Assembly: GCF_014230305.1 (NCBI RefSeq)
Contig: NZ_JACLAU010000011.1
Span: 1 to 64,000 of the forward strand
Direction: 5' to 3'
DNA: 64,000 nt
Source: Novosphingobium aerophilum
GTDB lineage: Bacteria; Pseudomonadota; Alphaproteobacteria; Sphingomonadales; Sphingomonadaceae
Below the pieces are notes generated by a model. The model was given only the letters and a program-made list of their open reading frames with translations. It ran no database searches and had not been told where the DNA came from. Shown in pieces: positions 19,438-31,693 of this stretch. The position numbers were made by a program, and so were the translations under genes. The first letter of the stretch is position 1; each line of letters opens with the position of its first letter.

Positions 19438-20091
19438 ATGCGCCTTTCGATCCTTGCCCTCGTCTCGGCGGCCTCCGCCACGGCCGCGACCTTCGCCGGC
19501 GTGGCCACCGCCCAGCCCGCCGCGCCACCGCCGCCCATGGCCCAGGCGCCGAAGGGCGGCGATCCGCTGGGTGCCGCAACGGTGACCCGGGCCGAGGCCC
19601 AGGCCCGCGCCGCTGCCCTGTTCGAACGGTTCGACACCAACCATGACGGCAAGCTGGACCAGGCCGATCGCGCCGCACGGACCACCGCCATGTTCGACCG
19701 GATCGACGGCAATCACGACGGCACGATTTCTCGCGAGGAGTTCGCCGCCGCTCACCAGGGCATGGGCGGCCCCGGTCGTGGCGGGCGGCGCGGCCCGGCC
19801 CGGATGGATCATGGCGGCATGGATCATGGCGGGATGGATCATGGAGACAGGCCCCCGGCCGGCGCTGTCGGCACGGCGCGGCCGCCGCTCACCCGGGAGG
19901 CCTTCATGGCCGAGGCGATGAAGCGGTTCGACGCGGAGGACACCAACCACGACGGCAAGCTGACCCGTGACGAGCGGCGGGCCGGGTTCCGCGCCCGCAT
20001 GACCGCGCTGCGCAGCCATCGCGGGATGGGGGGCATGCGCGGGATGGACACGCCCCCGCCCCCGCCTCCTGCGCCGGAGCCCGGCAAGTGA
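19438..20091 (+). CDS. Secreted EF-hand calcium-binding protein (three EF loops)
   Basis: The gene encodes 217 residues. ATG 19438 is favoured because AGGAG ends 6 nt upstream; ATG 19432 lies too close. A Sec signal peptide ends near ATAQPA. Three canonical EF loops follow: DTNHDGKLDQAD, DGNHDGTISREE and DTNHDGKLTRDE. Between loops two and three lies a His/Met/Gly stretch made of tandem MDHGG repeats. It is the first of four collinear genes (a second EF-hand protein, then a response regulator and a histidine kinase), suggesting a calcium-linked envelope response. Confidence 0.8.
   Translation: MRLSILALVSAASATAATFAGVATAQPAAPPPPMAQAPKGGDPLGAATVTRAEAQARAAALFERFDTNHDGKLDQADRAARTTAMFDRIDGNHDGTISREEFAAAHQGMGGPGRGGRRGPARMDHGGMDHGGMDHGDRPPAGAVGTARPPLTREAFMAEAMKRFDAEDTNHDGKLTRDERRAGFRARMTALRSHRGMGGMRGMDTPPPPPPAPEPGK
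19804..19848 (+). repeat. Three tandem 15-bp copies encoding MDHGG/MDHGD
   Basis: The unit ATGGATCATGGCGGC is repeated three times inside the EF-hand gene, the third copy diverging at the end. Being a multiple of three, copy number can change without frameshift. The His/Met content could bind a transition metal. Confidence 0.85.
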
Positions 20092-20636
20092 GGGCCGCGC
20101 GGGTGAGCGCATCCGGCCGCCGCCAGCGCCGGCGCGTCCTGCTGGCCGTGACGCTCGTCGCCGGACTGGGGACCGAACTGGGAACCGGCAGCGCGCTGCT
20201 GGCCCAGCCGATGGGCGGACCGGGCATGATGATGCAGGACCCCTATGGCGATGCGACGGTCGCCCGCAAGGATGCCGAGGCCCAGGCCGCCGCGCGCTTT
20301 GCCGCGATGGACGCCAATGGGGACGGCGTGCTGACGCCCGACGAACTGCGCGCCATGCGGCGTGACCGACGCGGAGGCGGGCCGGGCGGTCCGGACGGAC
20401 CCGGCCCCGGGATGGGCGGCGGGATGGGCGGCGGAATGGCCCGCATGCTCGACGCCGATGGCGACGGCAAAGTCTCGCGCGAGGAGTTCGTGGCCGGCAA
20501 CCTGCGCCTGTTCGACCGGGGCGATGCCGATCACGACGGCCAGCTGACCAAGGCCGAACGCCAGGCCGCGATGGAAGCGATGCGTGCCCGCATGGAGGAG
20601 CGCATGCGCGAGATGATGGGGGGCGGCGGCGAGTGA
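20088..20636 (+). CDS. Second secreted EF-hand protein, GTG start
   Basis: The gene encodes 182 residues from GTG 20088, overlapping the preceding stop (GTGA). An arginine-rich n-region is followed by a hydrophobic signal segment ending around LLAQPMGG. Three EF loops: DANGDGVLTPDE, DADGDGKVSREE and DADHDGQLTKAE. A Gly/Met-rich linker (GPGMGGGMGGGM) separates the first two. It is paralogous to the upstream gene and is followed by the response regulator. Confidence 0.8.
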   Translation: MRAARVSASGRRQRRRVLLAVTLVAGLGTELGTGSALLAQPMGGPGMMMQDPYGDATVARKDAEAQAAARFAAMDANGDGVLTPDELRAMRRDRRGGGPGGPDGPGPGMGGGMGGGMARMLDADGDGKVSREEFVAGNLRLFDRGDADHDGQLTKAERQAAMEAMRARMEERMREMMGGGGE

Positions 20637-20691
20637 GCCTGATATGACCCGGACGATTGACAGCGTCGCCACGATCTGCCGGACTGCGGCC

Positions 20692-21447
20692 ATGACCGAC
20701 ACCTCCCCGGTCGACCGGCCCGTTCGGCTGATGCTGGTCGATGACGAAGCCGCCCTGCGCGAACCCCTGGCCGATTACCTGACCCGCCAGGGGTTTGCCG
20801 TGCAACAGGCGGCGAGCGCTGCCGAAGCGCGCGAGATCCTGCGCGCAGAGACTCCGGACCTGGCCCTGCTGGACATCATGATGCCGGGTGAGGATGGCCT
20901 GTCGCTGTGCCGCCATCTAGTCGAAACGCGGCAATTGCCGACCATCTTCCTGACCGCGCGGGGCGAGGCGACCGACCGGATCGTCGGGCTGGAGATCGGC
21001 GCCGACGACTATGTGGTCAAGCCGTTCGAACCACGCGAACTGGTCGCCCGGATCCGCTCGGTCCTGCGCCGGGCCACCCGCGCCGCCAGCGAGCCCCAGG
21101 CCGCCGAGGACCGGGCCGAGCTGCTGGTGTTCGAAGGCTGGGCACTCGATCCGCTCAAGCGCCGGCTGACCGATCCCGAAGGCGCAGTGGTGGCGATCTC
21201 CTCCGCCGAGTTCCGCCTGCTGATGGCCTTTCTGGAACATCCCCGCCGGGTGCTGGATCGCGACCGTCTGCTCGACATGGTCCAGGGCCGCGAGGCGCAC
21301 CTGTTCGATCGCGCGGTCGACAACCAGGTCAGCCGGCTGCGCCGCAAGATCGAACCCGACAGCAAGAACCCGCAGCTCATCCAGACCGTGTGGGGTGGCG
21401 GCTACATGCTCGCGGCCGAAGTGCGGCGCCGGCCGGCGGGCGCCTGA
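20692..21447 (+). CDS. OmpR-family response regulator
   Basis: The gene encodes 251 residues from ATG 20692; ATG 20644 would add 16 residues with no regulator homology. The receiver domain has the acidic pair D17-D18, phosphoacceptor D61 in LLDIMMPGEDG, and the Lys of VVKPFEPRELVARI. The C-terminal winged helix has SAEFRLLMAFLEHP and a recognition helix with RAVDNQVSRLRRKIE. It is the DNA-binding partner of the kinase that follows 4 nt later. The targets are unknown; the EF-hand genes upstream are the obvious candidates. Confidence 0.92.
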   Translation: MTDTSPVDRPVRLMLVDDEAALREPLADYLTRQGFAVQQAASAAEAREILRAETPDLALLDIMMPGEDGLSLCRHLVETRQLPTIFLTARGEATDRIVGLEIGADDYVVKPFEPRELVARIRSVLRRATRAASEPQAAEDRAELLVFEGWALDPLKRRLTDPEGAVVAISSAEFRLLMAFLEHPRRVLDRDRLLDMVQGREAHLFDRAVDNQVSRLRRKIEPDSKNPQLIQTVWGGGYMLAAEVRRRPAGA

Positions 21448-21451
21448 ACCG

Positions 21452-22852
21452 ATGCGCGAACGTCTGCTTTCGTGGCTGTGGCCGCGCAGCCTGCGCGGGC
21501 AGATGCTGCTGGCCATCGCCCTGGCGCTGTTCCTGGCCCAGGGCATTGGCGCGCTGCTGCTGTACCGGGCCGAGCACGAGCGGATCGAGGGGGCGCTGGT
21601 CCACAATGCCGCCTTCCGGTTGGGGGTGGCGATCCAGGGCGAGCCCAAATTGCCGAAAGGCCGGGGACCGGAACGGCACGAGCGCCTGCGCGGCAGCCGC
21701 GTGACCATGGCGCCCGCCTCGCCGGTGCGGGCGGACGATCGGCGCGAGACGTCCCAGGAAATGGAACTGCGCCGGATCCTGATCGATCAGGAAGTGCCGG
21801 TGGCCGAGGTGCTGGTGGTGCATCGCCCGGTGACCGGCGACGCCCTGGCCCGCGAACTGCTCGATCGCCGCGACCGCCGCTATCGCGGACCCCGGCCCAG
21901 CGATGTCATGATCGCCGCGGTGCGGCTGGAAAGCAGCCCGAACTGGCTGGTGGCGCGGGTCTTCGTGCCGCCCACCGAACGGCTGATGCTGCGCACCCTG
22001 TTCGGGCAGACCCTGTTCATCTACGCCGTGCTGGTCGGGGCGATGTGGCTGATGCTGCGGCGGATCACCCGCCCGCTCGCCGCGCTCACCACCCGGCTCG
22101 AACGGTTTGCCGAAACGCGCGACAGCGCCGGGCAGCTCGAGCCGCAAGGCCCCGACGACATTGCCCGCCTGATCACCGCGCACAACGCGATGGAAGCGGG
22201 CATCGTCGCCTTGCTGGACGAGAAGGACGTGATGCTGGGCGCGATCGGGCACGATCTCAAGACCCCTCTCGCGGCGCTGCGCGTGCGGATCGAAACGGTC
22301 GAGGACGACACCGAACGCCAGCGCATGGCGACCACGATCGAGGACATCACCCGGACGCTGGACGATATCCTCTCACTCGCCCGCGTCGGGCGGCCGACCG
22401 ACGAGCGCGAGAGCACCGAGCTGTCCGCGCTGGTCGCGGCCGTGGTCGAGGAATACGAGGACATGGGCGAACCGGTCGAGCTGGGCGACAGCGCCCGGAT
22501 CGTGCTGCCGTTGCGTTCGACCTGGATTCGCCGCGCGCTGCGCAACCTGATCGGCAACGCCTTGCGCTATGGCGCGGTCGCCCGGGTCAGCCTGACGCGC
22601 GAGGCCGGCGCCGCGGTGATCCGCATTGCCGACGATGGCCCGGGCATCGCCGAGGACCAGATCAGTCACATGCTTGAACCGTTCACCCGCGGCGACCCCT
22701 CGCGCAACAGCGAAACGGGCGGCGCCGGGCTGGGCCTGACCCTGGCCCGGGCGATCGCCGAACAGCACGGCGGGACCCTGACCCTGGCCAACCGGCGCGG
22801 CCCGGGCGGGGCGGTCGAAGGGCTGGACGTCACGCTGCGTTTGCCGGCGTGA
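21452..22852 (+). CDS. Membrane sensor histidine kinase
   Basis: The gene encodes 466 residues. TM1 lies near residues 14-34 and TM2 near 180-200, bracketing a periplasmic sensor of about 140 residues rich in Arg, Glu and Asp. A HAMP segment (RRITRPLAALTTRLERFAE) follows, then the dimerisation helix with phospho-acceptor H267 in GHDLKTPLAALR. The ATPase domain has NLIGNALRYG, DDGPGIAED and GGAGLGLTLARAI. It follows the response regulator by 4 nt. The ligand is unknown. Confidence 0.92.
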   Translation: MRERLLSWLWPRSLRGQMLLAIALALFLAQGIGALLLYRAEHERIEGALVHNAAFRLGVAIQGEPKLPKGRGPERHERLRGSRVTMAPASPVRADDRRETSQEMELRRILIDQEVPVAEVLVVHRPVTGDALARELLDRRDRRYRGPRPSDVMIAAVRLESSPNWLVARVFVPPTERLMLRTLFGQTLFIYAVLVGAMWLMLRRITRPLAALTTRLERFAETRDSAGQLEPQGPDDIARLITAHNAMEAGIVALLDEKDVMLGAIGHDLKTPLAALRVRIETVEDDTERQRMATTIEDITRTLDDILSLARVGRPTDERESTELSALVAAVVEEYEDMGEPVELGDSARIVLPLRSTWIRRALRNLIGNALRYGAVARVSLTREAGAAVIRIADDGPGIAEDQISHMLEPFTRGDPSRNSETGGAGLGLTLARAIAEQHGGTLTLANRRGPGGAVEGLDVTLRLPA

Positions 22853-22891
22853 CGCGGCGCACCGCGCCGACGCCAGCCGGGCCCATCGGCA

Positions 22892-25558
<2,667 letters not shown>

Positions 25559-25617
25559 GGGAGACCTTCCGGACAAACGGGGCAAACACGGGGGCTTGCC
25601 CCGCCAAAGGGGGGCGA

Positions 25618-25646
25618 AATTGTTGCAAACGTAACTGCTGGTCAAG
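25618..25646 (-). promoter_or_regulatory. Putative promoter of the M1 aminopeptidase gene
   Basis: On the minus strand CTTGAC (25641-25646) and ACAATT (25618-25623) are spaced by 17 bp, about 60 bp before the start codon. This fits the alphaproteobacterial sigma-70 pattern. It was read by eye only. Confidence 0.4.
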
Positions 25647-25691
25647 CGTTCCGGCGGGCAGATGCGCCGACCTGTGCCCCCGGTGCCGACC

Positions 25692-27266
25692 TCAGCGCAG
25701 CAGCCCGCCGAGCAGGCCGCGGGCGAACCGCCCGAGCGCTTCGCCGCCAACCGCCGTGGCGATCGTCCCGGCGACGGCCGACAGCCCCGAAGCCACCGGC
25801 GAGGCGCGCGACTTGCGCCCGCTAAGCTGGGCGGCGAGCACCGATCCGGCCGAAGCGGCGACCGCGCCCATCGCCGCCTTGCCCGCCTTGCCCCACAGGC
25901 TGGGGGACTGGCGGGCCTGCGCGCGCTGGGCATCCTCGCCCTGTTCCGCCGCGACCTGGGCGGCGGCGGCGGCATCCTGCGCCTTCTGCGCCAGCACCTC
26001 GGCCGCGCTCTCGCGGTTGACCGCGGCATCGTACTTGCCGGCGAAGGGGCTGATCGACTGGATGATCGCGCGCTCCTTGTCGCTCACCGGCCCCAGCCGC
26101 GAGCGGGGCGGGGCGATCAGGGTGCGCTGGACCACCGATGGCGCACCCTCCATGTCGAGCGTGGAGACCAGCGCCTCGCCCACCTTGAGCTCGGTGATCG
26201 CCGTGGCCACGTCCAGCTCCGGGTTGATCCGGAAGGTCTCGGCCGCGGCCTTGATCGCCTTCTGGTCGCGCGGGGTGAAGGCGCGCAGCGCGTGCTGCAC
26301 CCGATTGCCCAACTGGCCGGCGATCTTTTCCGGAATGTCGATCGGGTTCTGCGAGATGAAGTAGACCCCCACGCCCTTCGACCGGATCAGGCGCACCACC
26401 TGCTCGACCTTGTCGAACAGGGCGGCCGGGGCATCGTCGAACAGCAGGTGCGCCTCATCGAAGAAGAACACCAGGTTCGGCTTTTCGGGATCGCCCACCT
26501 CGGGCAGGGCCTCGAACAGTTCGGACAGGAGCCAGAGCAGGAAGGTGGCGTAGAGCTTGGGGCTCTGCATCAGCCGGTCGGCGGCGAGGATGTTGATGAT
26601 GCCCTTGCCGGTCTCGTCCGTGCGGATGAAGTCGTTGATCTCGAAGGCCGGCTCGCCGAAGAACCGGTCCGCGCCCTGGCTGGCGAAGGACAGCAGCTGG
26701 CGCTGGATCGTCCCGACGCTGGCCTTGGAGATGTTGCCGTACTGGGTGGTGAGCTCGCCCGCCTGTTCGGCGCAGGCGATCAGCACCTGCTGCAGGTCGT
26801 CGAAATCGAGCAGCAGCAACCCGTTGTCGTCGGCCCAGCGGAAGGCGATGTTGAGCACGCCCTCCTGCGTCTCGTTGAGGCCGAGCAGGCGGGCGAGCAG
26901 CAGGGGACCCATTTCCGAGACCGTGGTGCGGATCGGGTGGCCCTTTTCGCCGTAGAGGTCCCAGAATACGGCGGGATTGTCGCGGTAGGCGAAGTCGGTG
27001 ATGCCCAACTCCTTGGCCCGCCCCTCGATCACCGCGGCGTGCTTGAACTCGGGGCTGCCGGGCATGCAGATGCCCGACAGATCGCCCTTCACGTCGGCGA
27101 GGAACACCGGCACGCCCTGGGTCGAGAACTGTTCGGCCACGGTCTGCAGGGTCACGGTCTTGCCGGTCCCGGTCGCCCCGGCGACCAGCCCGTGGCGGTT
27201 GGCCCGGCCGAGGTGCAGGACCTGCCGTTCGCCATTGCTGCCAAGCCCCAGGAAGATATCGTCCAT
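25692..27266 (-). CDS. HerA-like (DUF853) ATPase
   Basis: The gene encodes 524 residues. Walker A is [13 protein letters not shown] near residue 31 and Walker B is [10 protein letters not shown] near 262. A sensor block ([20 protein letters not shown]) and a conserved [15 protein letters not shown] complete the DUF853/YjgR family of FtsK-HerA-type ATPases. The C-terminal tail is Ala-rich and helical, with a Gly-rich end. The cellular role of the family is not settled. It is divergent from the pabB-pabC fusion across 113 bp. Confidence 0.85.
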   Translation of the reverse strand: MDDIFLGLGSNGERQVLHLGRANRHGLVAGATGTGKTVTLQTVAEQFSTQGVPVFLADVKGDLSGICMPGSPEFKHAAVIEGRAKELGITDFAYRDNPAVFWDLYGEKGHPIRTTVSEMGPLLLARLLGLNETQEGVLNIAFRWADDNGLLLLDFDDLQQVLIACAEQAGELTTQYGNISKASVGTIQRQLLSFASQGADRFFGEPAFEINDFIRTDETGKGIINILAADRLMQSPKLYATFLLWLLSELFEALPEVGDPEKPNLVFFFDEAHLLFDDAPAALFDKVEQVVRLIRSKGVGVYFISQNPIDIPEKIAGQLGNRVQHALRAFTPRDQKAIKAAAETFRINPELDVATAITELKVGEALVSTLDMEGAPSVVQRTLIAPPRSRLGPVSDKERAIIQSISPFAGKYDAAVNRESAAEVLAQKAQDAAAAAQVAAEQGEDAQRAQARQSPSLWGKAGKAAMGAVAASAGSVLAAQLSGRKSRASPVASGLSAVAGTIATAVGGEALGRFARGLLGGLLR

Positions 27267-27379
27267 TGCCGCCGTGCTCCCGCTGCGCCGGGCGGGAAAC
27301 CCGCCGTGCCCGGTGCAGGCATAGGCTGCCCGCGCGGGCTTTTGCAACGGCGCTGCATCATGTTTACAAGCCCGCTGCC

Positions 27380-29245
27380 ATGCCCGCAGATCGATCCAAC
27401 CCGCGCCCGGACCGCGCGCCCTTTGTCCTGCTGGACGATGCCCGGCCCGATCGCCCGAGTCCGGCCCGGCTCTACACCGACCCGACCGAGATCGTGGTGG
27501 CCCGATCGGGGGCCGATCTGGCCGCCGCGCTGGACCGGCTCGACCGGCTGCATGCCGCCGGGCAGCACCTGGCCGGCCATGTCGCGTACGAAGCCGGGCT
27601 CGCGCTGGAACCGCGACTGGCCGGGCGGGCGGCGCCGCGGAGCGGGGCGGGCGGGCCGCTGCTGTGGTTCGGGGCCTTCGCCGGCTATCATGAGATCGCC
27701 GCCGATCAGGTCCCCGCCCGGCTGGCCGGGTGGTCCGGCGGCGCAGGCGACGCCGTGGTCGGCCCGCTCGATCCGGCGGTGCCCCTGCCCGCCTACCTCG
27801 CGGCCTTCGCGACGCTGCAGCAGGCGATCGCGGCCGGCGATATCTATCAGGGCAACCTGACCTTTCCCCTGGTCGGCACCTACCGCGGCGATCCCCTGGC
27901 GCTGTATGCCCGGCTGCGCCCGGCCGGAGGGGCGGGCTATGGCGGGATCGTGTTCGACGGGTCACACTGGCTGCTCAGCCTGTCGCCCGAACTGTTCTTC
28001 GCGCTGAAGGGCGCCCAGGCCACGGTCAAGCCGATGAAGGGCACCCGCCCGCGGCCAGCAGACCCCTTGGCCAATCCGACCGAGGATGCTGCTGCCGCCG
28101 CCGAGCTGGCGGGATCGGTCAAGGACCGCGCCGAAAACCTGATGATCGTCGATCTGATGCGCAACGACGTGTCGCGGGTGGCCGAGCCGGGATCGGTCAA
28201 GGTGGCGGCGCCCTTCGCGATCGAGAGCTATCCGACCGTGCACCAGATGGTGTCCACCGTGCGTGCCACCCTCCGCCCGGGACTGGGGACGATCGACCTG
28301 ATCCGGGCGCTGTTCCCCTGCGGATCGATCACCGGCGCGCCCAAGATCCGGGCGATGGAGCTGATCGACGCGGTCGAGCCCGATCCGCGCGGACCCTATT
28401 GCGGCGCGATCGGCCGCATCGATCCGGCCGGGACCGGCGCGGCGGGTTCAGATGGCTATGGCGACAGCGCCTTCAATGTGGCAATCCGCACGCTTCGCCT
28501 GGCCCCCGAGGACAACGGCCGCGGCCGGGCGGTGCTGGGAGTCGGATCGGCCATCGTCGCGGATTCGGACGGCATGACCGAGTGGCGGGAGTGCCTGGTT
28601 AAGGGGGGTTTCGTGCGCGCATCCGCCGGCGGTTTCGATCTGATCGAAACCATGGCCTTTCATCCGGACAGCGGGATCGCCCTGCTGGAGGACCATCTCG
28701 AGCGGGCCCGGGGCAGCGCCGCGACGCTGGGCTTCGGGTTTGACCGGCACGCCATCCGCAACGCCATCCAGGCGCTGTGCTTCGAACAGGACGGACCGGC
28801 CCGGGTGCGGCTGGTGATCGCGCGCAGCGGTGCCTATGCGCTGGAGATCGGTGCCCTGCCCGCGCCGCTGCCCGGTCCGGCGCGCTGCGTGGTCCTGCCG
28901 CTGCCGGTCGATCCCGGCGACTGGCGGCTGCGCCACAAGACCACCGACCGCGAGTTCTACACGGCCGCGACCCGCGTTGCCGGCACGGCCGAAGCCGACG
29001 AGGCGCTGCTGCTCCACCCCGACGGGGTGCTGACCGAGGGCAGCTACACCAGCCTGTTCGTGGAACGCGACGGCCAGTTGCTGACCCCGCCCGCCTCCCG
29101 CGGCCTGCTGCCCGGCGTGCTGCGTGGCAGCCTGATCGCCGCCGGCCGCGCGCGCGAGGCCGACCTGACGCTGGACGATCTGGCCGACGGGTTCCTGCTG
29201 GGCAATGCGGTGCGCGGCCTGATCCCGGCGCGGCTGGCCGGATGA
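27380..29245 (+). CDS. pabB: Aminodeoxychorismate synthase I fused to aminodeoxychorismate lyase
   Basis: The gene encodes 621 residues. Residues about 150-415 form a PabB/TrpE-type chorismate-binding domain with [30 protein letters not shown] and [13 protein letters not shown]. From about 420 to the end is a class IV PLP enzyme (PabC), with K520 in [10 protein letters not shown] as likely Schiff-base lysine and a [10 protein letters not shown] block. The fusion would convert chorismate plus ammonia to p-aminobenzoate for folate. The glutaminase PabA is not in the window. The stop overlaps the aminotransferase start (ATGA). Confidence 0.93.
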   Translation: MPADRSNPRPDRAPFVLLDDARPDRPSPARLYTDPTEIVVARSGADLAAALDRLDRLHAAGQHLAGHVAYEAGLALEPRLAGRAAPRSGAGGPLLWFGAFAGYHEIAADQVPARLAGWSGGAGDAVVGPLDPAVPLPAYLAAFATLQQAIAAGDIYQGNLTFPLVGTYRGDPLALYARLRPAGGAGYGGIVFDGSHWLLSLSPELFFALKGAQATVKPMKGTRPRPADPLANPTEDAAAAAELAGSVKDRAENLMIVDLMRNDVSRVAEPGSVKVAAPFAIESYPTVHQMVSTVRATLRPGLGTIDLIRALFPCGSITGAPKIRAMELIDAVEPDPRGPYCGAIGRIDPAGTGAAGSDGYGDSAFNVAIRTLRLAPEDNGRGRAVLGVGSAIVADSDGMTEWRECLVKGGFVRASAGGFDLIETMAFHPDSGIALLEDHLERARGSAATLGFGFDRHAIRNAIQALCFEQDGPARVRLVIARSGAYALEIGALPAPLPGPARCVVLPLPVDPGDWRLRHKTTDREFYTAATRVAGTAEADEALLLHPDGVLTEGSYTSLFVERDGQLLTPPASRGLLPGVLRGSLIAAGRAREADLTLDDLADGFLLGNAVRGLIPARLAG

Positions 29246-30423
29246 CCCCGCCGTCGCAGGGCGTGTCGCAGGCGCTCGCCCGGATCACCGCCTCGCGCAC
29301 CACCGCCATGACCGACCGCGCCATGGCGCTGCGGGCCGAAGGGCGCGACATCATCTCGCTGTCGGTGGGCGAGCCCGACTTCGCCACGCCGGATCACGTC
29401 ATCGCCGCGGCCAAGGCGGCGATGGACGCGGGCGACACCAAGTACACGGCGGTGGGCGGGACCGCACGGATGAAAGCGGCCGCCACGCTGCATTTCGAGC
29501 GCGACCTGGGCATCGCCGTCCCGCCCCGCCAGGTGACGATCAGCGCGGGCGGCAAGCAGGCGATCTTCCACGCCCTGCTCGCCACGCTCGATCCCGGCGA
29601 CGAGGTGGTGATCCCCAGCCCGTGGTGGGTCAGCTATCCCGAAATCGTCCGCTTCTCCGGCGGCACCGTGACCGACCTGCCGACCGACGCCTCCGGCGGT
29701 TTCCGCATTTCGCCCGATCAGCTCGCCGCGGCCATCACCCCGCGCACCCGCTGGCTGCTGCTCAACAGCCCCGGCAACCCGACCGGGGCGACCTATCCCG
29801 CCACCGAACTGCAGGCCCTGGGCGAGGTGCTGCGCGCCCATCCCCGGGTGCTGGTGCTGAGCGACGATATCTATGCCCCGCTGCGCTACACGCCGGGGCG
29901 CCACGCCACCCTGGCGGTGGAATGCCCCGACCTGGCCGACCGCATCCTCACCGTGTCGGGCGTGTCGAAAAGCCATGCCATGACCGGCTTCCGCATCGGC
30001 GTGGCGACCGGCCCGGCCTGGCTGATCGCGGCGATGGAAAAGCTGCAGTCGCACTCCTCGGGCAACCCCAGCTCGGTCTCGCAGGCCGCCGCGGTCGCCG
30101 CCTTCGAGGGTCCGCAGGATTTCCTGGCCGCCTGGTGCGAGCGGTTCCGCGCCCGCCGGGATCTGGTGGTGGCCGGGATCAATGCCATTCCCGGCCTGTC
30201 CACCCCGGTCCCCGACGGGGCGTTCTACTGCATGATCGACGCGGCCCCGCTGATGCCCCGGTTCGGCGACGACGACGCCCTGGCGCTGCACCTGCTGGAA
30301 CACGGCGTGGCCATCGTGGCGGCCAGCGGCTTCGGCGGGCGCGACGGCTTCCGCATCTCCTTCGCGGCGGACGAGGCCCGCCTGACCGAAGCCCTGCGGC
30401 GCATCGCGGCGGCCGTGGGATGA
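29242..30423 (+). CDS. Class I/II PLP aminotransferase, aspartate aminotransferase-like
   Basis: The gene encodes 393 residues, translationally coupled to pabB. Features are LSVGEPDFATPDHV, YTAVGG, LNSPGNPTGATYP, the pyridoxal lysine K243 in GVSKSHAMTGFRIG and a C-terminal FRISFA arginine block. This is the AspC/type I-gamma group. It could serve aspartate, prephenate or aromatic amino acids; the overlap with a chorismate-using gene hints at aromatic metabolism but does not prove it. Confidence 0.88.
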   Translation: MTPPSQGVSQALARITASRTTAMTDRAMALRAEGRDIISLSVGEPDFATPDHVIAAAKAAMDAGDTKYTAVGGTARMKAAATLHFERDLGIAVPPRQVTISAGGKQAIFHALLATLDPGDEVVIPSPWWVSYPEIVRFSGGTVTDLPTDASGGFRISPDQLAAAITPRTRWLLLNSPGNPTGATYPATELQALGEVLRAHPRVLVLSDDIYAPLRYTPGRHATLAVECPDLADRILTVSGVSKSHAMTGFRIGVATGPAWLIAAMEKLQSHSSGNPSSVSQAAAVAAFEGPQDFLAAWCERFRARRDLVVAGINAIPGLSTPVPDGAFYCMIDAAPLMPRFGDDDALALHLLEHGVAIVAASGFGGRDGFRISFAADEARLTEALRRIAAAVG

Positions 30424-30427
30424 CGGC

Positions 30428-30510
30428 GCAGCTCCCCCGACCCGCCACCCCCCGACCCGCCACCCCCTGACCCGCCAACCCCCTGCCTGCTCAGCCTGAG
30501 CTTGTCGAAG
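30428..30510. repeat. Short tandem repeats plus a TCAGCCTGAGCTTGTCGAAG element
   Basis: Three near-identical 14-15 bp units built on GACCCGCCACCCCC lie just after the aminotransferase stop, followed at 30491-30510 by TCAGCCTGAGCTTGTCGAAG. The latter 20-mer recurs in variants near 57554 and 57680, so it is a dispersed repeat family in this genome. It sits in the 176-bp gap before the pseudouridine synthase gene. Confidence 0.7.
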
Positions 30511-30599
30511 ACCACGCGCTGCGCCATGAACCCGGCACTGCCTGCCGCGCGCGGGCTTCGCCAGGCTCTGCCCGAGCCGATCTGGACAGCCGTACCCCC

Positions 30600-31259
30600 A
30601 TGACCACCCCTTTCCCCATCCTGTTCGAAGACGGCGAAGCGCTGGTGATCGACAAGCCGGGCGGCCTCCCGCTTGATCGCCCGCGCGCCGGGGGCGTGAG
30701 CCTGGAGGACCGGCTGGAGGAGCTGCGCCTGGGCTTCCAGCGCCCCCCCGCACCGGTCCATCGGCTGGACCGCGACACCTCCGGCTGCCTCCTGCTGGCG
30801 CGCAATCCCAAGGCGCTGAAGCGGTTTGCCGCCGCCTTCGAGGCGCGGCTGGTCGAGAAGCGCTATCTGGGCATCGTGGCCGGGCCGGTGAGCGGCACGG
30901 AAGGGACCATCGCCCTGTCCCTCTCCAAGATCAGCTCGGCCAGCGAGGGCTGGCGGATGATCGTGGCGAAGAAGGGCAAGCCGGCGGTGACTCACTGGCG
31001 CAAGCTGGCCGAGCTGGGCGGGCACACCCTGATCGAATTCCGCCCCGAAACCGGCCGCACGCATCAGATCCGGGTCCACGCCGAACATGCCTTCGGCCAT
31101 GCCCTGCTGGGCGATCCGGTCTATGGCAACGGCCGGGGTGCGGCCCGCACCATGCTGCATGCGGCGGGCCTGACCGTGCCGCGCGAGGGCAAGGATCCGG
31201 TCGTGGCGCTGGCCCCGCTGCCGGCGGATTTCGCCGCGCTTGGCTTTGCCGATGACTGA
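30600..31259 (+). CDS. RluA-family RNA pseudouridine synthase
   Basis: The gene encodes 219 residues. The catalytic block HRLDRDTSG holds D57; GRTHQIRVH and LLGDPVYG are the other conserved RluA segments. There is no N-terminal S4 domain, as in the short RluA/TruC-type members that modify rRNA or tRNA. The last 8 nt overlap the start of arfB, giving a two-gene unit linked to translation. Confidence 0.88.
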   Translation: MTTPFPILFEDGEALVIDKPGGLPLDRPRAGGVSLEDRLEELRLGFQRPPAPVHRLDRDTSGCLLLARNPKALKRFAAAFEARLVEKRYLGIVAGPVSGTEGTIALSLSKISSASEGWRMIVAKKGKPAVTHWRKLAELGGHTLIEFRPETGRTHQIRVHAEHAFGHALLGDPVYGNGRGAARTMLHAAGLTVPREGKDPVVALAPLPADFAALGFADD

Positions 31260-31671
31260 TCCGGCCGAGGCCGCGGTCGCCCTGGCCCTGGCCGGGGCGG
31301 GCGAGAGCTTCATCGCCGCCGCCGGTCCCGGGGGGCAGAACGTCAACAAGGTGGCGACGGCGGTGCAGCTGCGGGTGGATGTCTTCGCCCTGCGGCTGGC
31401 CCCGCCGGTCTATCACCGCCTGCGCGAACTGGCCGGAAGCCGAATGACCGCCAAGGGCGAGATCGTGCTGACCGCCCGCCGCTTCCGCACGCAGGAGCAG
31501 AACCGCGCCGATGCGCGCGAGCGGCTGGCCGAACTGATCCGCGCCGCGCACCGCCTGCCCGAACAGCGCGCCAAGAGCCGGCTGAACCGGGTGGGCAAGG
31601 CGCAGCGGCTGGACAGCAAGAAGAAACACGGCGCGGTCAAGGCCGGGCGGGGCAAGGTCACGCTCGATTGA
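31252..31671 (+). CDS. arfB: Alternative ribosome-rescue factor / peptidyl-tRNA hydrolase
   Basis: The gene encodes 139 residues from ATG 31252. The GGQ motif (G27-G28-Q29 in GPGGQNVNKV) catalyses peptidyl-tRNA hydrolysis; the basic C-terminal tail (RLDSKKKHGAVKAGRGK) enters the mRNA channel. These are the hallmarks of ArfB/YaeJ, which frees ribosomes stalled without a stop codon. It overlaps the pseudouridine synthase gene by 8 nt. Confidence 0.92.
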   Translation: MTDPAEAAVALALAGAGESFIAAAGPGGQNVNKVATAVQLRVDVFALRLAPPVYHRLRELAGSRMTAKGEIVLTARRFRTQEQNRADARERLAELIRAAHRLPEQRAKSRLNRVGKAQRLDSKKKHGAVKAGRGKVTLD

Positions 31672-31693
31672 ACCGCCGCGGCGCGGGGCAGGC

